This document shows, piece after piece, positions 42,571 to 51,594 of a stretch of DNA of 64,000 nucleotides. Origin of the DNA: Anaerolineae bacterium (GTDB lineage: Bacteria; Chloroflexota; Anaerolineae; Aggregatilineales; Phototrophicaceae); contig JAJEBY010000016.1 of the NCBI GenBank assembly GCA_022822305.1, positions 248,001 through 312,000 of the forward strand, read 5' to 3'. The notes under the pieces are model-generated. The model was not told the DNA's origin. It ran no database searches and worked only from the letters and a program-made list of their open reading frames with translations. A program made the position numbers and the translations under genes. Numbering within the stretch: position 1 is the stretch's first letter; each line of letters opens with the position of its first letter.

Positions 42571-44382
42571 CTAGTTGACGCGCACGCGGACAAAAAACTC
42601 GATGAGGTCGCCTTCCCGAAAGTCGCTGACGCCGGCAAGGCCGATGCCGCATTCGAATCCGGAACGGACTTCCCGAACGTCATCTTGAAATCGCTTGAGC
42701 GAACTCACATCGACTTCGTCAACCGTGACTTTGTCCCCTCGCTTGACCCGCGCTTTGGCATTGCGCCGCGCTTCCCCTTCCTTGATCATGCAGCCGGCAA
42801 TGACCCCGCCGCGCGGAATCCGGAAGGTCTGTCGCACCTCGGCGACGCCGATCACCTGATTGCCGTACTTGGGATCGAGCATGCCGTGCAAAGCCAGTTC
42901 AATGTCCTCAAACAGCTTGTAAATGATATTGTATTTACGTATTTCCACGCCTTGCACATCGGCGGATGATTGCGCGGCGTTATCAACGCTGACATTGAAC
43001 CCGAGGACGACGGCGCTTGAGGCGCTGGCCAGCATCACATCGGATTCTGTGATACGTCCAACTTCCTGACGCAGCACCCGCACTTCGATACCTTCTTCAT
43101 TGCGCGCCGAGATATTCTTCAATCCGTCCGTGATGGGTTGGATGGAACCTTGTACATCAGTTTTGAGGACCACAGCCAGTTCTTTTGTCGCGCCGGCCTG
43201 GACCTGCTTAATGAAGTCTTCCAGCGTCAGCGATACCGGCGCGTGACCGCCGAAGTGACGCGCCCGTTCTTCCACTTTTCGCGCATCCGCCACGTTGCGC
43301 GCCAGCTTGTCGCTATCCACGACTTCGAACAGGACACCGGGCGCCGGCGGTGAATCCAAACCGAGGACGGCGACCGGCGTGGATGGCAGCGCAACCGTCA
43401 CTGGATTGCCCGCCGAATCGAACATGGCTTTGATCCTGCCGTAGGACGTACCGGCGACGATGGCGTCGCCCCGTTTCATGGTGCCGTTCATGACCAGCAA
43501 TGTGGTCATGGTCCCGCGGTTTCTGTCTACTTCGGATTCAATCACCGTGCCCCGCAAGGCGCCTTTAGGATTGGCGACAATGTGGTTCTCGTCGGCGACG
43601 AGAATCAGCGCTTCCAGCAGGTCGTCAATGCCATCCCCGGAAAGCGAATTGACCGGAATCATCATGGTCGTGCCGTCCCAATCGTCCGGAATCAGCTCGA
43701 GTTCCGCCAGCTGCTGTTTGACCAGGTCTGGATTGGCGTTGTTTCTGTCCACTTTTGTAATGGCTACGACCAAGGGCACATTGGCGGCCTGGGCGTGATC
43801 GAGCGCTTCGCGGGTGGTAGGCATGACGCCATCGTCCGCCGCGACTACCAGAATCGCGATATCCGCGCCTTGGGCGCCGCGCGCGCGCATGGCTGTGAAG
43901 GCTTCGTGACCCGGCGTATCGAGGAAGGTCAAGGTTTGGCCATCGTGTTGCGCTTGATAGGCGCCGATATGCTGCGTGATGCCGCCGGCTTCGCCTTCGG
44001 CTACCGCAGTCTTGCGGATGGTATCGAGCAGCGTGGTCTTTCCGTGATCGACATGTCCCAGGATGGTGATGATGGGCGGTCGCGCGACCAGAGAAGCGGC
44101 GGCCTCGCCCTCATACATGACGCTGCGTTGTTCTTCGCGCTGCTCCGCGCGTTTTTCTTCTTCTTCAGCGGCGGCCACAGCCGTGGCGGAATGCGCGGTG
44201 AATCCCATCTCTTCAACGACGATGGCCGCCGTATCAAAATCTATCTGCTGGCTGATGGACGCCATGATGCCGTTGGAGATCAGACGCTTCATGACGTCAA
44301 TTGGACTGGAATCAGTCAATTCCGCCAATTCACGTACCGTCAGATAGTCTGGTACGAGGACTTCTTTTGGTGCTTCTGCCAT
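42571..44382 (-). CDS. infB: Translation initiation factor IF-2 (short form)
   Basis: GTPase that positions fMet-tRNA on the 30S subunit. At 603 residues it is a short IF-2: one N-terminal domain ([20 protein letters not shown]) and a brief charged linker precede the GTPase. G motifs are [29 protein letters not shown] and [10 protein letters not shown]. The downstream domains are complete, including the C2 fMet-binding end ([39 protein letters not shown]). ATG 44382 has a perfect AAGGAGG ribosome-binding site. Confidence 0.97.
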   Translation of the reverse strand: MAEAPKEVLVPDYLTVRELAELTDSSPIDVMKRLISNGIMASISQQIDFDTAAIVVEEMGFTAHSATAVAAAEEEEKRAEQREEQRSVMYEGEAAASLVARPPIITILGHVDHGKTTLLDTIRKTAVAEGEAGGITQHIGAYQAQHDGQTLTFLDTPGHEAFTAMRARGAQGADIAILVVAADDGVMPTTREALDHAQAANVPLVVAITKVDRNNANPDLVKQQLAELELIPDDWDGTTMMIPVNSLSGDGIDDLLEALILVADENHIVANPKGALRGTVIESEVDRNRGTMTTLLVMNGTMKRGDAIVAGTSYGRIKAMFDSAGNPVTVALPSTPVAVLGLDSPPAPGVLFEVVDSDKLARNVADARKVEERARHFGGHAPVSLTLEDFIKQVQAGATKELAVVLKTDVQGSIQPITDGLKNISARNEEGIEVRVLRQEVGRITESDVMLASASSAVVLGFNVSVDNAAQSSADVQGVEIRKYNIIYKLFEDIELALHGMLDPKYGNQVIGVAEVRQTFRIPRGGVIAGCMIKEGEARRNAKARVKRGDKVTVDEVDVSSLKRFQDDVREVRSGFECGIGLAGVSDFREGDLIEFFVRVRVN

Positions 44383-44454
44383 TCCTGCCTCCTTCAGTCG
44401 GGGGGCTGTGACCGAGGCAGGATTTGCGGTCCTGCCGTGGTTAGCTGCGCTGGA

Positions 44455-44715
44455 TCATGACGGTTTCATTTGCCGCAAGAGATTGCGGTCATGATCATTC
44501 AAACTCCTGCGCAACGCGTTATCCAGTGTCGAGCGCGCTGCCGCCAATTCCCAGCATTTTTGCTTTCGACACAAATAGGCGCCGCGCCCATTCATCTTGC
44601 CCGTCTCATCAATCCGCAAGCTGTCGGCGGCGAAAACCAGCCTGACGAGATTACGCTTGTCGGTCTTCTCCCGACATACCACACAGCTGCGTTGCGGACG
44701 ATGCTTGCTCGCCAT
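44455..44715 (-). CDS. ylxR: YlxR (DUF448) RNA-binding protein
   Basis: 86-residue YlxR-family protein, usual between nusA and infB and reported to bind RNA or modulate RNase P in some bacteria. It shows RPQRSCVVCREKTDKRNLVRLV with the C-x-x-C pair, the GRGAYLCRKQKCWELA motif with two more cysteines, and a basic C-terminal helix. ATG 44715 is 24 bases after nusA. Position and motifs agree fully. Confidence 0.95.
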   Translation of the reverse strand: MASKHRPQRSCVVCREKTDKRNLVRLVFAADSLRIDETGKMNGRGAYLCRKQKCWELAAARSTLDNALRRSLNDHDRNLLRQMKPS

Positions 44716-44739
44716 TTACCGCTCTCCACAGATTGGGCG

Positions 44740-46746
44740 CTAGTAGTCGTAGTCTTCCCAGGTCTCTTCGTCCCAGGAACCGCGGCGACCCTTGCGCCGA
44801 CGCTTGGCGATAACTTCTCCGCTTTTCTCATCCAATACGAGCTGCCGCCTGCGCTGGCGATCCTTGCGCCGCTGCTCCTTGCCTTTGCTGCGATCCAATT
44901 CGAAGCCGGATTCGTCTTCGTCTTCGACGAATTCTGCCGTGCGCGCGGGCGCTTCTCCCGCTGCCGGCGTTTCTCGCACTTGCTCGGGAATCGGCATGGC
45001 TCCGGCGACGCCGCCTTCAACCATAACTTGCCCGGCGGCCACCAACTCTTCGCTGACGATTGGCTGCCCAAAGGCATCCAACAAGACTTCTTCTTCCTCG
45101 GCTTCGTCCGGAACCGCGTCGTCGGCTGCTTCAGCCACAACGTCCTCAGCAACAGCCTCGACTTCGGCGCCGGCTTCGGCGGCTGGCTCCTCTTCCAGGA
45201 CCTCGTCGCCTTCCTCGATGGATCTCGCTTCTTTCAGCAAGGCTTCGATATCCGCGGCCATCACGGTATCCAGCGCCGACTGCACGTCCGCCATTGGTTC
45301 GCCTTCAAGCGCTGACAGCTTTCGCGCGACTACCTCTTCCTCTACCAGGCAGGCGAGCATCACCTCACCGACATTCTCGTAGGGTTCCAGTATGTCGAGG
45401 GATTCTTGGGATATCGCCAAGACATCAAGCGGCAATTCGAACAGCTCGGGGCTCAGCGTGGACCGCACGGCTTCTCGTTCGCGCAGGTAAATCTCGCGCG
45501 CTTCGTTGCGTTGTACTTGCAGCAATTGTTCGACGATTTCGGCGAGCCGGCCCAGCGACTTGTATTCTTCCGGCATCACCGTCAATTCCATGCGCTTCTT
45601 TTCCATGATGCGCAGGGCCTCGGCGACGAGATCGGCATGTTTTTCCGTCAGCACTTCCAAGGGCGGCACGTCGAGATTTTCCAGCGCGCCTTGAACGGTC
45701 TCGGTCATACTCTTGATATCGATGCGCCAGCCGGTCAGCTTGGCCGCCAGCCGCGCGTTCTGGCCTTCGCGGCCAATGGCCAGCGACAATTGATCATCCG
45801 GCACGATGACAACCGCCGTCTTGCCATCGATGGGGTCATCGTCCAGGTAGACGCCGGTAACGCGCGCCGGACTCAAGGCCTTGGAGATAAAGGCCACGGC
45901 ATCGCTGTTCCACTCGATGACGTCAATCTTTTCGTTGTGGAGTTCTTTGACGATGTTTTGAATGCGGATGCCGCGCATGCCCACGCAGGCGCCGACCGGG
46001 TCTATGCCGTCTTGCAGCGCGGCCACGGCGACTTTGGAACGATGCCCGGCCTCGCGTGCGATATTCTTGATCTCCACCTGCCCGTTATAGATTTCCGGCA
46101 CTTCATATTCCAGGAGACGCCGCAGCATATTGCGATGACCGCGGCTGACCAGAATCTGCGGCCCGCGATTGCTCTTCTTGACTTCCATCACGTAAACGCG
46201 GATTTTTTCGTGCGTGCGATAGCGTTCGCCCGGGATCTGTTGTTGGCGGATCATATCGGCTTCCGCGCGTCCCAGGCTCAGCGTCACTTGCCTGGAGTTT
46301 ACGCTTTGCACTGTGCCGGTAACAAGATCGCCCTCGCGGTTGATGAATTCGTCATATAGGGCATTGCGCTCAGCTTCGCGTATTTTTTGCAGGATGACCT
46401 GTTTGGCTGTTTGCGCCGCGATACGACCGAAACTCTTGGTGGTATGTTCAACTTGCACCATCACTACATCGTGAAGATCGGCTTCCGGATCAAAGAAGCG
46501 CGCAACCTCTAAGGTCACTTCGGTGGCGTCGGTGAATACTTCGTCCACGACCTCTTTTTCAACAAAGACTTTGGCTCGGCCAGTATCCGGATCGATTTGC
46601 GCTTCGATGGCTTGCGCATTGCTGGCGCCGGTGTCCTTTCGATAGGCGGAAACCAGAGCGCTTTCCAAGGCTTCCAGAACAACGTCTTCGGGCAAGGCGC
46701 GCATCTGCGCGATCTCGTGGAAGGCTATTTGCAGTTCATTCGACAT
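44740..46746 (-). CDS. nusA: NusA, transcription termination/antitermination factor with long charged tail
   Basis: RNA-polymerase-associated factor controlling pausing, termination and antitermination. The core is standard: N-terminal RNAP-binding domain (residues 1-125), S1 domain (GDLVTGTVQSVNSRQVTLSL, about 135-200), and KH1/KH2 (about 230-345: GACVGMRGIRIQNIVKEL, LAIGREGQNARLAAKLTGW). The protein is 668 residues, against about 350-500 for most relatives. A helical extension is followed by a very acidic region (DEVLEEEPAAEAGAEVEA) and a strongly basic stretch (KGKEQRRKDRQRRRQLV, AKRRRKGRRG) ending in acidic and aromatic residues. GGAGTGA ribosome-binding site. First gene of the operon; rimP, its usual upstream partner, is absent. 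Confidence 0.96.
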   Translation of the reverse strand: MSNELQIAFHEIAQMRALPEDVVLEALESALVSAYRKDTGASNAQAIEAQIDPDTGRAKVFVEKEVVDEVFTDATEVTLEVARFFDPEADLHDVVMVQVEHTTKSFGRIAAQTAKQVILQKIREAERNALYDEFINREGDLVTGTVQSVNSRQVTLSLGRAEADMIRQQQIPGERYRTHEKIRVYVMEVKKSNRGPQILVSRGHRNMLRRLLEYEVPEIYNGQVEIKNIAREAGHRSKVAVAALQDGIDPVGACVGMRGIRIQNIVKELHNEKIDVIEWNSDAVAFISKALSPARVTGVYLDDDPIDGKTAVVIVPDDQLSLAIGREGQNARLAAKLTGWRIDIKSMTETVQGALENLDVPPLEVLTEKHADLVAEALRIMEKKRMELTVMPEEYKSLGRLAEIVEQLLQVQRNEAREIYLREREAVRSTLSPELFELPLDVLAISQESLDILEPYENVGEVMLACLVEEEVVARKLSALEGEPMADVQSALDTVMAADIEALLKEARSIEEGDEVLEEEPAAEAGAEVEAVAEDVVAEAADDAVPDEAEEEEVLLDAFGQPIVSEELVAAGQVMVEGGVAGAMPIPEQVRETPAAGEAPARTAEFVEDEDESGFELDRSKGKEQRRKDRQRRRQLVLDEKSGEVIAKRRRKGRRGSWDEETWEDYDY

Positions 46747-46871
46747 AATCTGTCACTCCGAAAGTCGAACTTTTCCGTTCTTGGTTCGAGCTTCTTCTCA
46801 GCCGCAGCGGAGGCAAATGGCTCTGGCCCCGTTTGGCCTTGGGCAATAATCACGAATCGCAATATAAAACG

Positions 46872-46894
46872 AAAAGTGGGGGCTGCCCACTTTT
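46872..46894 (-). terminator. Hairpin with terminator features in the nusA leader
   Basis: A perfect 9-bp stem (46872-46880 with 46886-46894) and 5-base loop, flanked on the minus strand by A-runs before and TTTTCGTTTT after it. It lies downstream of the nusA promoter and upstream of the nusA start. Every nusA transcript from that promoter must therefore pass it, as must readthrough from the operon ending at 46996. It may be that operon's terminator, a nusA leader attenuator, or both. On the plus strand it would also have a T6 tail, but no plus-strand gene needs it. Confidence 0.6.
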
Positions 46895-46919
46895 TTCGCG
46901 AAAACTACCATGCGCAATC

Positions 46920-46948
46920 ATTGTATCATCACGCCACAATGGCGTCAA
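46920..46948 (-). promoter_or_regulatory. Strong promoter of the nusA-infB operon
   Basis: Minus strand: TTGACG (46948-46943), exactly 17 bases, TACAAT (46925-46920), preceded by TGA giving an extended -10. Transcription would begin near 46913, about 167 bases before nusA, with the hairpin at 46894-46872 in the first 45 bases of the leader. Confidence 0.72.
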
Positions 46949-46995
46949 GATAGACGCAGACGTATCCGAATGAAGCGGCGCTGAAGCTCGGTTTA

Positions 46996-49900
46996 TCAGC
47001 CTGCAGGAATCGCGCGGGAAGGAAAGGGCGGAAACTTGAAGACTTTGCCGGCAACTGAGTCGCTGATGTAAACGAATCCGTCGCGGTCAACGGCGATTCC
47101 GGCGATTGCCTGGAATTGGCCATTGGCGCTGATTGTCCCGTCTTGGCCGAAGGCGCCAACACAATCTCCACTAGGGTGATACACCAACACACGATTGCTA
47201 TCCGGGTCGGTGACATAAAGCAAGTTGCGTTCTTCGTCAATGGCAAGGTAGGGTCGATTGAAGGTGGAATCGTACCAGCCGCGCACGCGGAAGTCCTGCA
47301 CGTGGTTGCCCGCCGTATCGAATACGGACACGCGTCGATTCCAGGTATCGGCCACAAACAGCCGTCCATCGGAATGCAGCGCGAGACCGCTCGGTTCGTC
47401 TAGTTCGCCCGGCCCGCTGCCGCCGCCGCCGATGTCAAATCGATACACCGCTTCGCCATCTTGAATCTGATAGGTCCGGATCCGCTTGTTGCCGGTGTCG
47501 GAGACAAAAATCATGCCGTCGCCGCTGACGGCAACATCGCGCGGACCCCAGAATCCGTCCAGCGGGTCTCGCGGCGCGTCGAAGCCGAATTCGCCCGGGC
47601 TGCCCCATTGCGTCAGCAAGTTGCCGGCAGCGTCTATGTGACGGATCTGATAGTTCCAGGTGTCAACGACCAGCATGTCGCCGTTGGCGAGCGCAGTCAC
47701 GCTGTTGGGTCGAACAAAGTTGAGCAGCCCGTCCCCGCCGATAGTCTGGATTTCCTGACCGTCGTCCGTGAAGACGCGAATTTGATGTCTGCTTTCGTCA
47801 GCGACATAAATCAATCCGTTGGCGGCGCTGACGCCAATAGGCTGCGCCAGGGACTGGTCTGCCGTTGAAAACTCAACCAGCGGGGATAGTTGCTGCCAGT
47901 TGGAGGCGCAGAGATTGATCTCGACCGGCATTTCGCTGGCGACTGCGCCCTCGCCCAAACCATGCTCCCAGATCTGAGCGGCGAAATCTTTGCGCACGTA
48001 AACATGCATTCGATCGGAAACGGGCCAGTTGGTCAGCGAGAAGTCGCGATTGGTCGCCTCGCCGTAGCGATCGTAATCGCGCGACCACCAGATATCGAAC
48101 ATGCCGCGGCGAATGTCGGCGGCGTTGTAATTGTCGGGCGAGAAATCGAGGGCGTTCAAAATGCGCTCCGGCGTCAGATTGAAGTATTCTTGCATCGGCC
48201 ACCACATCCGCGTGTAGTCGCGGCGGAAATATCGATCTTCCAGGATTGGTTCAACGTCGCCGCGGTGACCGGAACCCACGACGACGAAAATGGCGTCGTC
48301 GAGATTTTGAACGGTCGGATTGGCGCCGACAAATGACGCGGCCGTAAAGTCACGGAAGTACCAACTGTAGGGCCATGATACTTCATCGTCATAAGCGAAC
48401 TTCAGGTCCTTGCCATCGGTAAGGCGCAGGCTCATCTCGTTGATGTCGTCCAATACCCATTTGACCGCCGGCGCCGCATGGGCATAGACCAGGAATTCAG
48501 TCGCCAAATCGTAATTGACGAAGGACGCCAGCCATGCCGCGCGCAAGGTGAGCATACTGAGCAAGCTGAAAACGGCGACGGCGACCAGGCGCCGCAGGTG
48601 AATCCAGCCCACTTGCCGAGCGATGCGCGCGAGCAAATAACCCAGGACCAACGCCATCAGCAACGATGCCAGCCATTCGTAGGTGCGTTCGAGCTGCGCC
48701 TGGCTGAGTCCGACGAAAGGCGGATCGCCGGTCAGGTAGGCGCCGATCACGTGAGCGAGGCTGATGAGGAAAACCGGCATGATCAGCAGCGCCAGCCAGC
48801 CGCGCGAAAGAAAGCGCGCTTTATCGATTCTTGAGAATATGCCGCCGAAATACCAAGCCGTCAGCAGGATCATCGGCGTGGTCAGATGTGTGCCCAGCCA
48901 GGGCATTTTCTCGCCGGCCAGCGAATAGCCCACCAGGTTGAGGACTGCCCACCACGCCAGCAGCAGCAGGAATGGCAGCCGTCGCAGATAGCCGTCGTCT
49001 TGTTCGCCGGCGACGGCGTCAATTTGCCGCGTCCGGTAGCTTGTGGATATTGCCGCGTCTGCGCTTTGCACCGTGATAGAAGCGCTGCTGGAATCGTCTC
49101 CTGGCCGGAGCAATATCTCCGTTGCAGCGTTGCCGGTATCTTCAATTCCGTCGGATTCCGAAAGTGCCGCGTCTTCGCGACTGTCGCTTGATTCCTCCGG
49201 CGTCTGTTCGCCTTCGGCTTCCAGCTGATCAAGGCGACGGCGCCGCATTTTCCAGAATCCTGTGACTCCGGCGAACATGGCGGCGACGCTGCCGATGATG
49301 GGCAGATACTCGTATATCGGCAGAATGATCAGCAAATAATAGTATTGTGGCTGGCTGCCTCGGCGCACGCCTTGCTGTTCCAGCCAATAGCCCAAACTGT
49401 AGACCATTCCCGAGGCCAAGCCCGCGATATTGGTGAAAACCGTCGTGAAGAAGAATGCGAACAAGACATGGAAGATTCCGGAAGCAATCAGCCAGCGTCT
49501 CCAATTCCAGGTCAGGCCGACAACCAGCATCAGAGCGAATAGCGGGACAAATGCGGAGACGCCCAATAGAAAGCGGCCGATTTCTTCGTGACCGCCCAGG
49601 CCGGGCAAACCGGCGATTAGATTGTATAGACCGTTCGGCAGCGATTGGGCGAGCGCGCTGATTTCGGCGCTGCCGCCGCCCATCAAGCGCGGGAAGACTG
49701 CCGTCGTCCAAGGCAAGATCAGCGTGCCCATCAGCACAATGAAGTCGAACTCTGGAAATTGATTGAGAAAGCCCCAGATACCGGGACGCTGTTTGCCGTC
49801 TACGGCAAAAGTGTCGGCTCTCGCGGCACGGCGCGCGTCTCTGATTAACAGGGGCGCGCCGATGATCAGCAGCAGCCATAGCGGCAGGACAGGCAGCCAG

Positions 49901-50988
49901 TTGATATTCTGGCCGGGTGGCGCGGATGCCGTCGCCGCGTCTGCGTCCTCCGGCGCCAGCGGCTGCGCGGTTTCTGTCACGCTGGGCACATGCGACAGTT
50001 CTTCGAGGAACAGCAGACCCGCGGCGACGAGCAATGCGATCAGAAAGATCAAGAGTATCTCACGCCTCGGCAATCGGTTCAAGCGGTCTCGGAACACGTA
50101 GAGCGCTGCGCTCGCTGGAATGCAGAGCCCCGCCAGCAGCGTGAGCAGCGTCCAGGACAAGAAACTTGAACGATGCAAATCGCTCAAGTCGCTCCAGGGC
50201 GTGCCGTGTCCCGGAACAATTTCGGCCGGCACGATGTCGACGATGATGTACATGCCCAGGGTCATGACGCCGCCGAGCAGGATGCCAAGCATCAGCGTGT
50301 ACAGCAGTGGCTTGCCGCGCCAGTCGTAGCGATGCTGGGCCAGACGAATCAGGAAATAGATGCAGAGAAAACTGCCGAAAATGGCGATGTAAATGAAGGC
50401 CGTTTCTTTCGATCCGAGGTTGAGAATCAGCGCCGCGGCGAAGACATACAGCCAAAAGCCCCGCCGCCGATATTTGGGCGGGCCGTTGAGATACATCAGG
50501 ATGCAATGCGCCATGATCATGCCGAAAAGGATGGAGGGCGTGTCGTGGCGAATGTAGCGATTGTAATAGAGCAGCAGCGGCGAACTCAATATCATCAGCG
50601 AGGCCAGCAACGCGCCCCATTTGCCCAGCCAGCGGCGCCAGAGCAGGGGGAACATCACCATCAGCACACCCAAGACAGTGGTGTACAAGCGGCCGGAGAA
50701 ATCGCCGTCGCCGAAGAGGAAAAACGAAAGCGCTGTCGCATGGAAGAGCACAGGCCCGTGCATCAGGGGCGTGTGAGTGAAATTGCCCTCGTTGTACAAA
50801 TTGTAGGAAAAGCGCGTGTGCAGGCTTTCGTCGTGGCTCATCACGCGCTGATCGAGCATATAGAAGCGCGTGAAGAGGGCGAGCAGCAAGATCGCCACAT
50901 AGGCGGCGAATTCCCAATTGATTTTGATGCGATGGGTTATGATGCGGTTGAGCGCGTTTTCTTCGATTTGATTGGGCGTGGTCAACAT
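46996..50988 (-). CDS. Agl23-like GT-C membrane protein fused to an NHL beta-propeller
   Basis: A 1330-residue protein of the 'flippase activity-associated Agl23' (TIGR03663) type. The N-terminal 900 residues are polytopic, starting with a GT-C-like first loop (LDQRVMSHDESLHTRFSYNL) and PLMHGPVLFHATALSFFLFG. A charged cytosolic linker rich in Glu/Ser divides the spans around residues 620-680. From about residue 1045 to the end lie six NHL-type repeats (IGVSAANGLIYVADESRHQI, DMLVVDTWNYQIR, IFVSDTGNKRIR, RLFVADTWNRRVSVF, LLYVTDPDSNRVLVY, FVYISDSVAGKVFKF), predicting a six-bladed propeller outside the membrane. The family is linked to glycoprotein or surface-glycan assembly in archaea and Chloroflexota; its reaction is not established. 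ATG 50988. Last gene of the glycan cluster. Confidence 0.88.
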   Translation of the reverse strand: MLTTPNQIEENALNRIITHRIKINWEFAAYVAILLLALFTRFYMLDQRVMSHDESLHTRFSYNLYNEGNFTHTPLMHGPVLFHATALSFFLFGDGDFSGRLYTTVLGVLMVMFPLLWRRWLGKWGALLASLMILSSPLLLYYNRYIRHDTPSILFGMIMAHCILMYLNGPPKYRRRGFWLYVFAAALILNLGSKETAFIYIAIFGSFLCIYFLIRLAQHRYDWRGKPLLYTLMLGILLGGVMTLGMYIIVDIVPAEIVPGHGTPWSDLSDLHRSSFLSWTLLTLLAGLCIPASAALYVFRDRLNRLPRREILLIFLIALLVAAGLLFLEELSHVPSVTETAQPLAPEDADAATASAPPGQNINWLPVLPLWLLLIIGAPLLIRDARRAARADTFAVDGKQRPGIWGFLNQFPEFDFIVLMGTLILPWTTAVFPRLMGGGSAEISALAQSLPNGLYNLIAGLPGLGGHEEIGRFLLGVSAFVPLFALMLVVGLTWNWRRWLIASGIFHVLFAFFFTTVFTNIAGLASGMVYSLGYWLEQQGVRRGSQPQYYYLLIILPIYEYLPIIGSVAAMFAGVTGFWKMRRRRLDQLEAEGEQTPEESSDSREDAALSESDGIEDTGNAATEILLRPGDDSSSASITVQSADAAISTSYRTRQIDAVAGEQDDGYLRRLPFLLLLAWWAVLNLVGYSLAGEKMPWLGTHLTTPMILLTAWYFGGIFSRIDKARFLSRGWLALLIMPVFLISLAHVIGAYLTGDPPFVGLSQAQLERTYEWLASLLMALVLGYLLARIARQVGWIHLRRLVAVAVFSLLSMLTLRAAWLASFVNYDLATEFLVYAHAAPAVKWVLDDINEMSLRLTDGKDLKFAYDDEVSWPYSWYFRDFTAASFVGANPTVQNLDDAIFVVVGSGHRGDVEPILEDRYFRRDYTRMWWPMQEYFNLTPERILNALDFSPDNYNAADIRRGMFDIWWSRDYDRYGEATNRDFSLTNWPVSDRMHVYVRKDFAAQIWEHGLGEGAVASEMPVEINLCASNWQQLSPLVEFSTADQSLAQPIGVSAANGLIYVADESRHQIRVFTDDGQEIQTIGGDGLLNFVRPNSVTALANGDMLVVDTWNYQIRHIDAAGNLLTQWGSPGEFGFDAPRDPLDGFWGPRDVAVSGDGMIFVSDTGNKRIRTYQIQDGEAVYRFDIGGGGSGPGELDEPSGLALHSDGRLFVADTWNRRVSVFDTAGNHVQDFRVRGWYDSTFNRPYLAIDEERNLLYVTDPDSNRVLVYHPSGDCVGAFGQDGTISANGQFQAIAGIAVDRDGFVYISDSVAGKVFKFPPFPSRAIPAG

Positions 50989-51030
50989 ATGCAAGAAGGC
51001 CTAGCGCAACGGCGAATTGTACCAAATATA

Positions 51031-51561
51031 CTAATGAATCAGGTTTGGCACAGGCGTATTCTTGAGCAAGGGTCCTCCTCGTTCTACCCTGGATTGGGTG
51101 TGTAGAGGCGCGACTCTCTCAGTTAGAGCCAAGGCTTCAGGCGTCATGGCCAACCTAACCAGGGGCGGACGCTGGGGCAGGTCGACAGCGTATAGGGAAC
51201 TGTGCAGTCCGACGGTCAACGATAGCAGCAGCGTCGCCAATGCGATCAAAATGAGACCATAGCCTAAATTCGGGGATGCTGGCATTTTGTGATTGTGACC
51301 GATGGCGGGTCCTGACGCCGGCGCCAACTCGGTTTGCAGCGACAACCAGATGCTGTTCAGCCGTTGATCGTCCGGTCGTCCCAGGGCGGGCAGGTTGCGT
51401 CGAAGCTCATCGGTGATGGAGCGTTGTCGCAGGAATTCATCGTAGCAGTACTGGCATTCGTCGATGAAACGCGCGACGCGCCGGCGCGTGACATCGGGCA
51501 AATCGCCGCTGAGGTATCGCGCCATGTGGACTTTTGCGTATCGGTGTTTGAACTTAAACAT
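51031..51561 (-). CDS. Membrane-anchored anti-sigma factor with degenerate zinc motif
   Basis: 176 residues beginning with a short zf-HC2-like domain (HMARYLSGDLPDVTRRRVAR followed by FIDECQYCYDEF). One transmembrane helix (GLILIALATLLLSLTVGL, about residues 98-118) leads to an extracytoplasmic tail of about 55 residues. Its place 33 bases after an ECF sigma gene marks it as that factor's inhibitor. The zinc anti-sigma motif is incomplete: the His of H-x3-C-x2-C is Phe32, while His12, Cys36 and Cys39 remain. Signal sensing may be by the outer tail, through proteolysis or ligand binding. Confidence 0.8.
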   Translation of the reverse strand: MFKFKHRYAKVHMARYLSGDLPDVTRRRVARFIDECQYCYDEFLRQRSITDELRRNLPALGRPDDQRLNSIWLSLQTELAPASGPAIGHNHKMPASPNLGYGLILIALATLLLSLTVGLHSSLYAVDLPQRPPLVRLAMTPEALALTERVAPLHTQSRVERGGPLLKNTPVPNLIH

Positions 51562-51594
51562 CGGCCAGAACCAACCTCATGAAACCGCGGCCCT

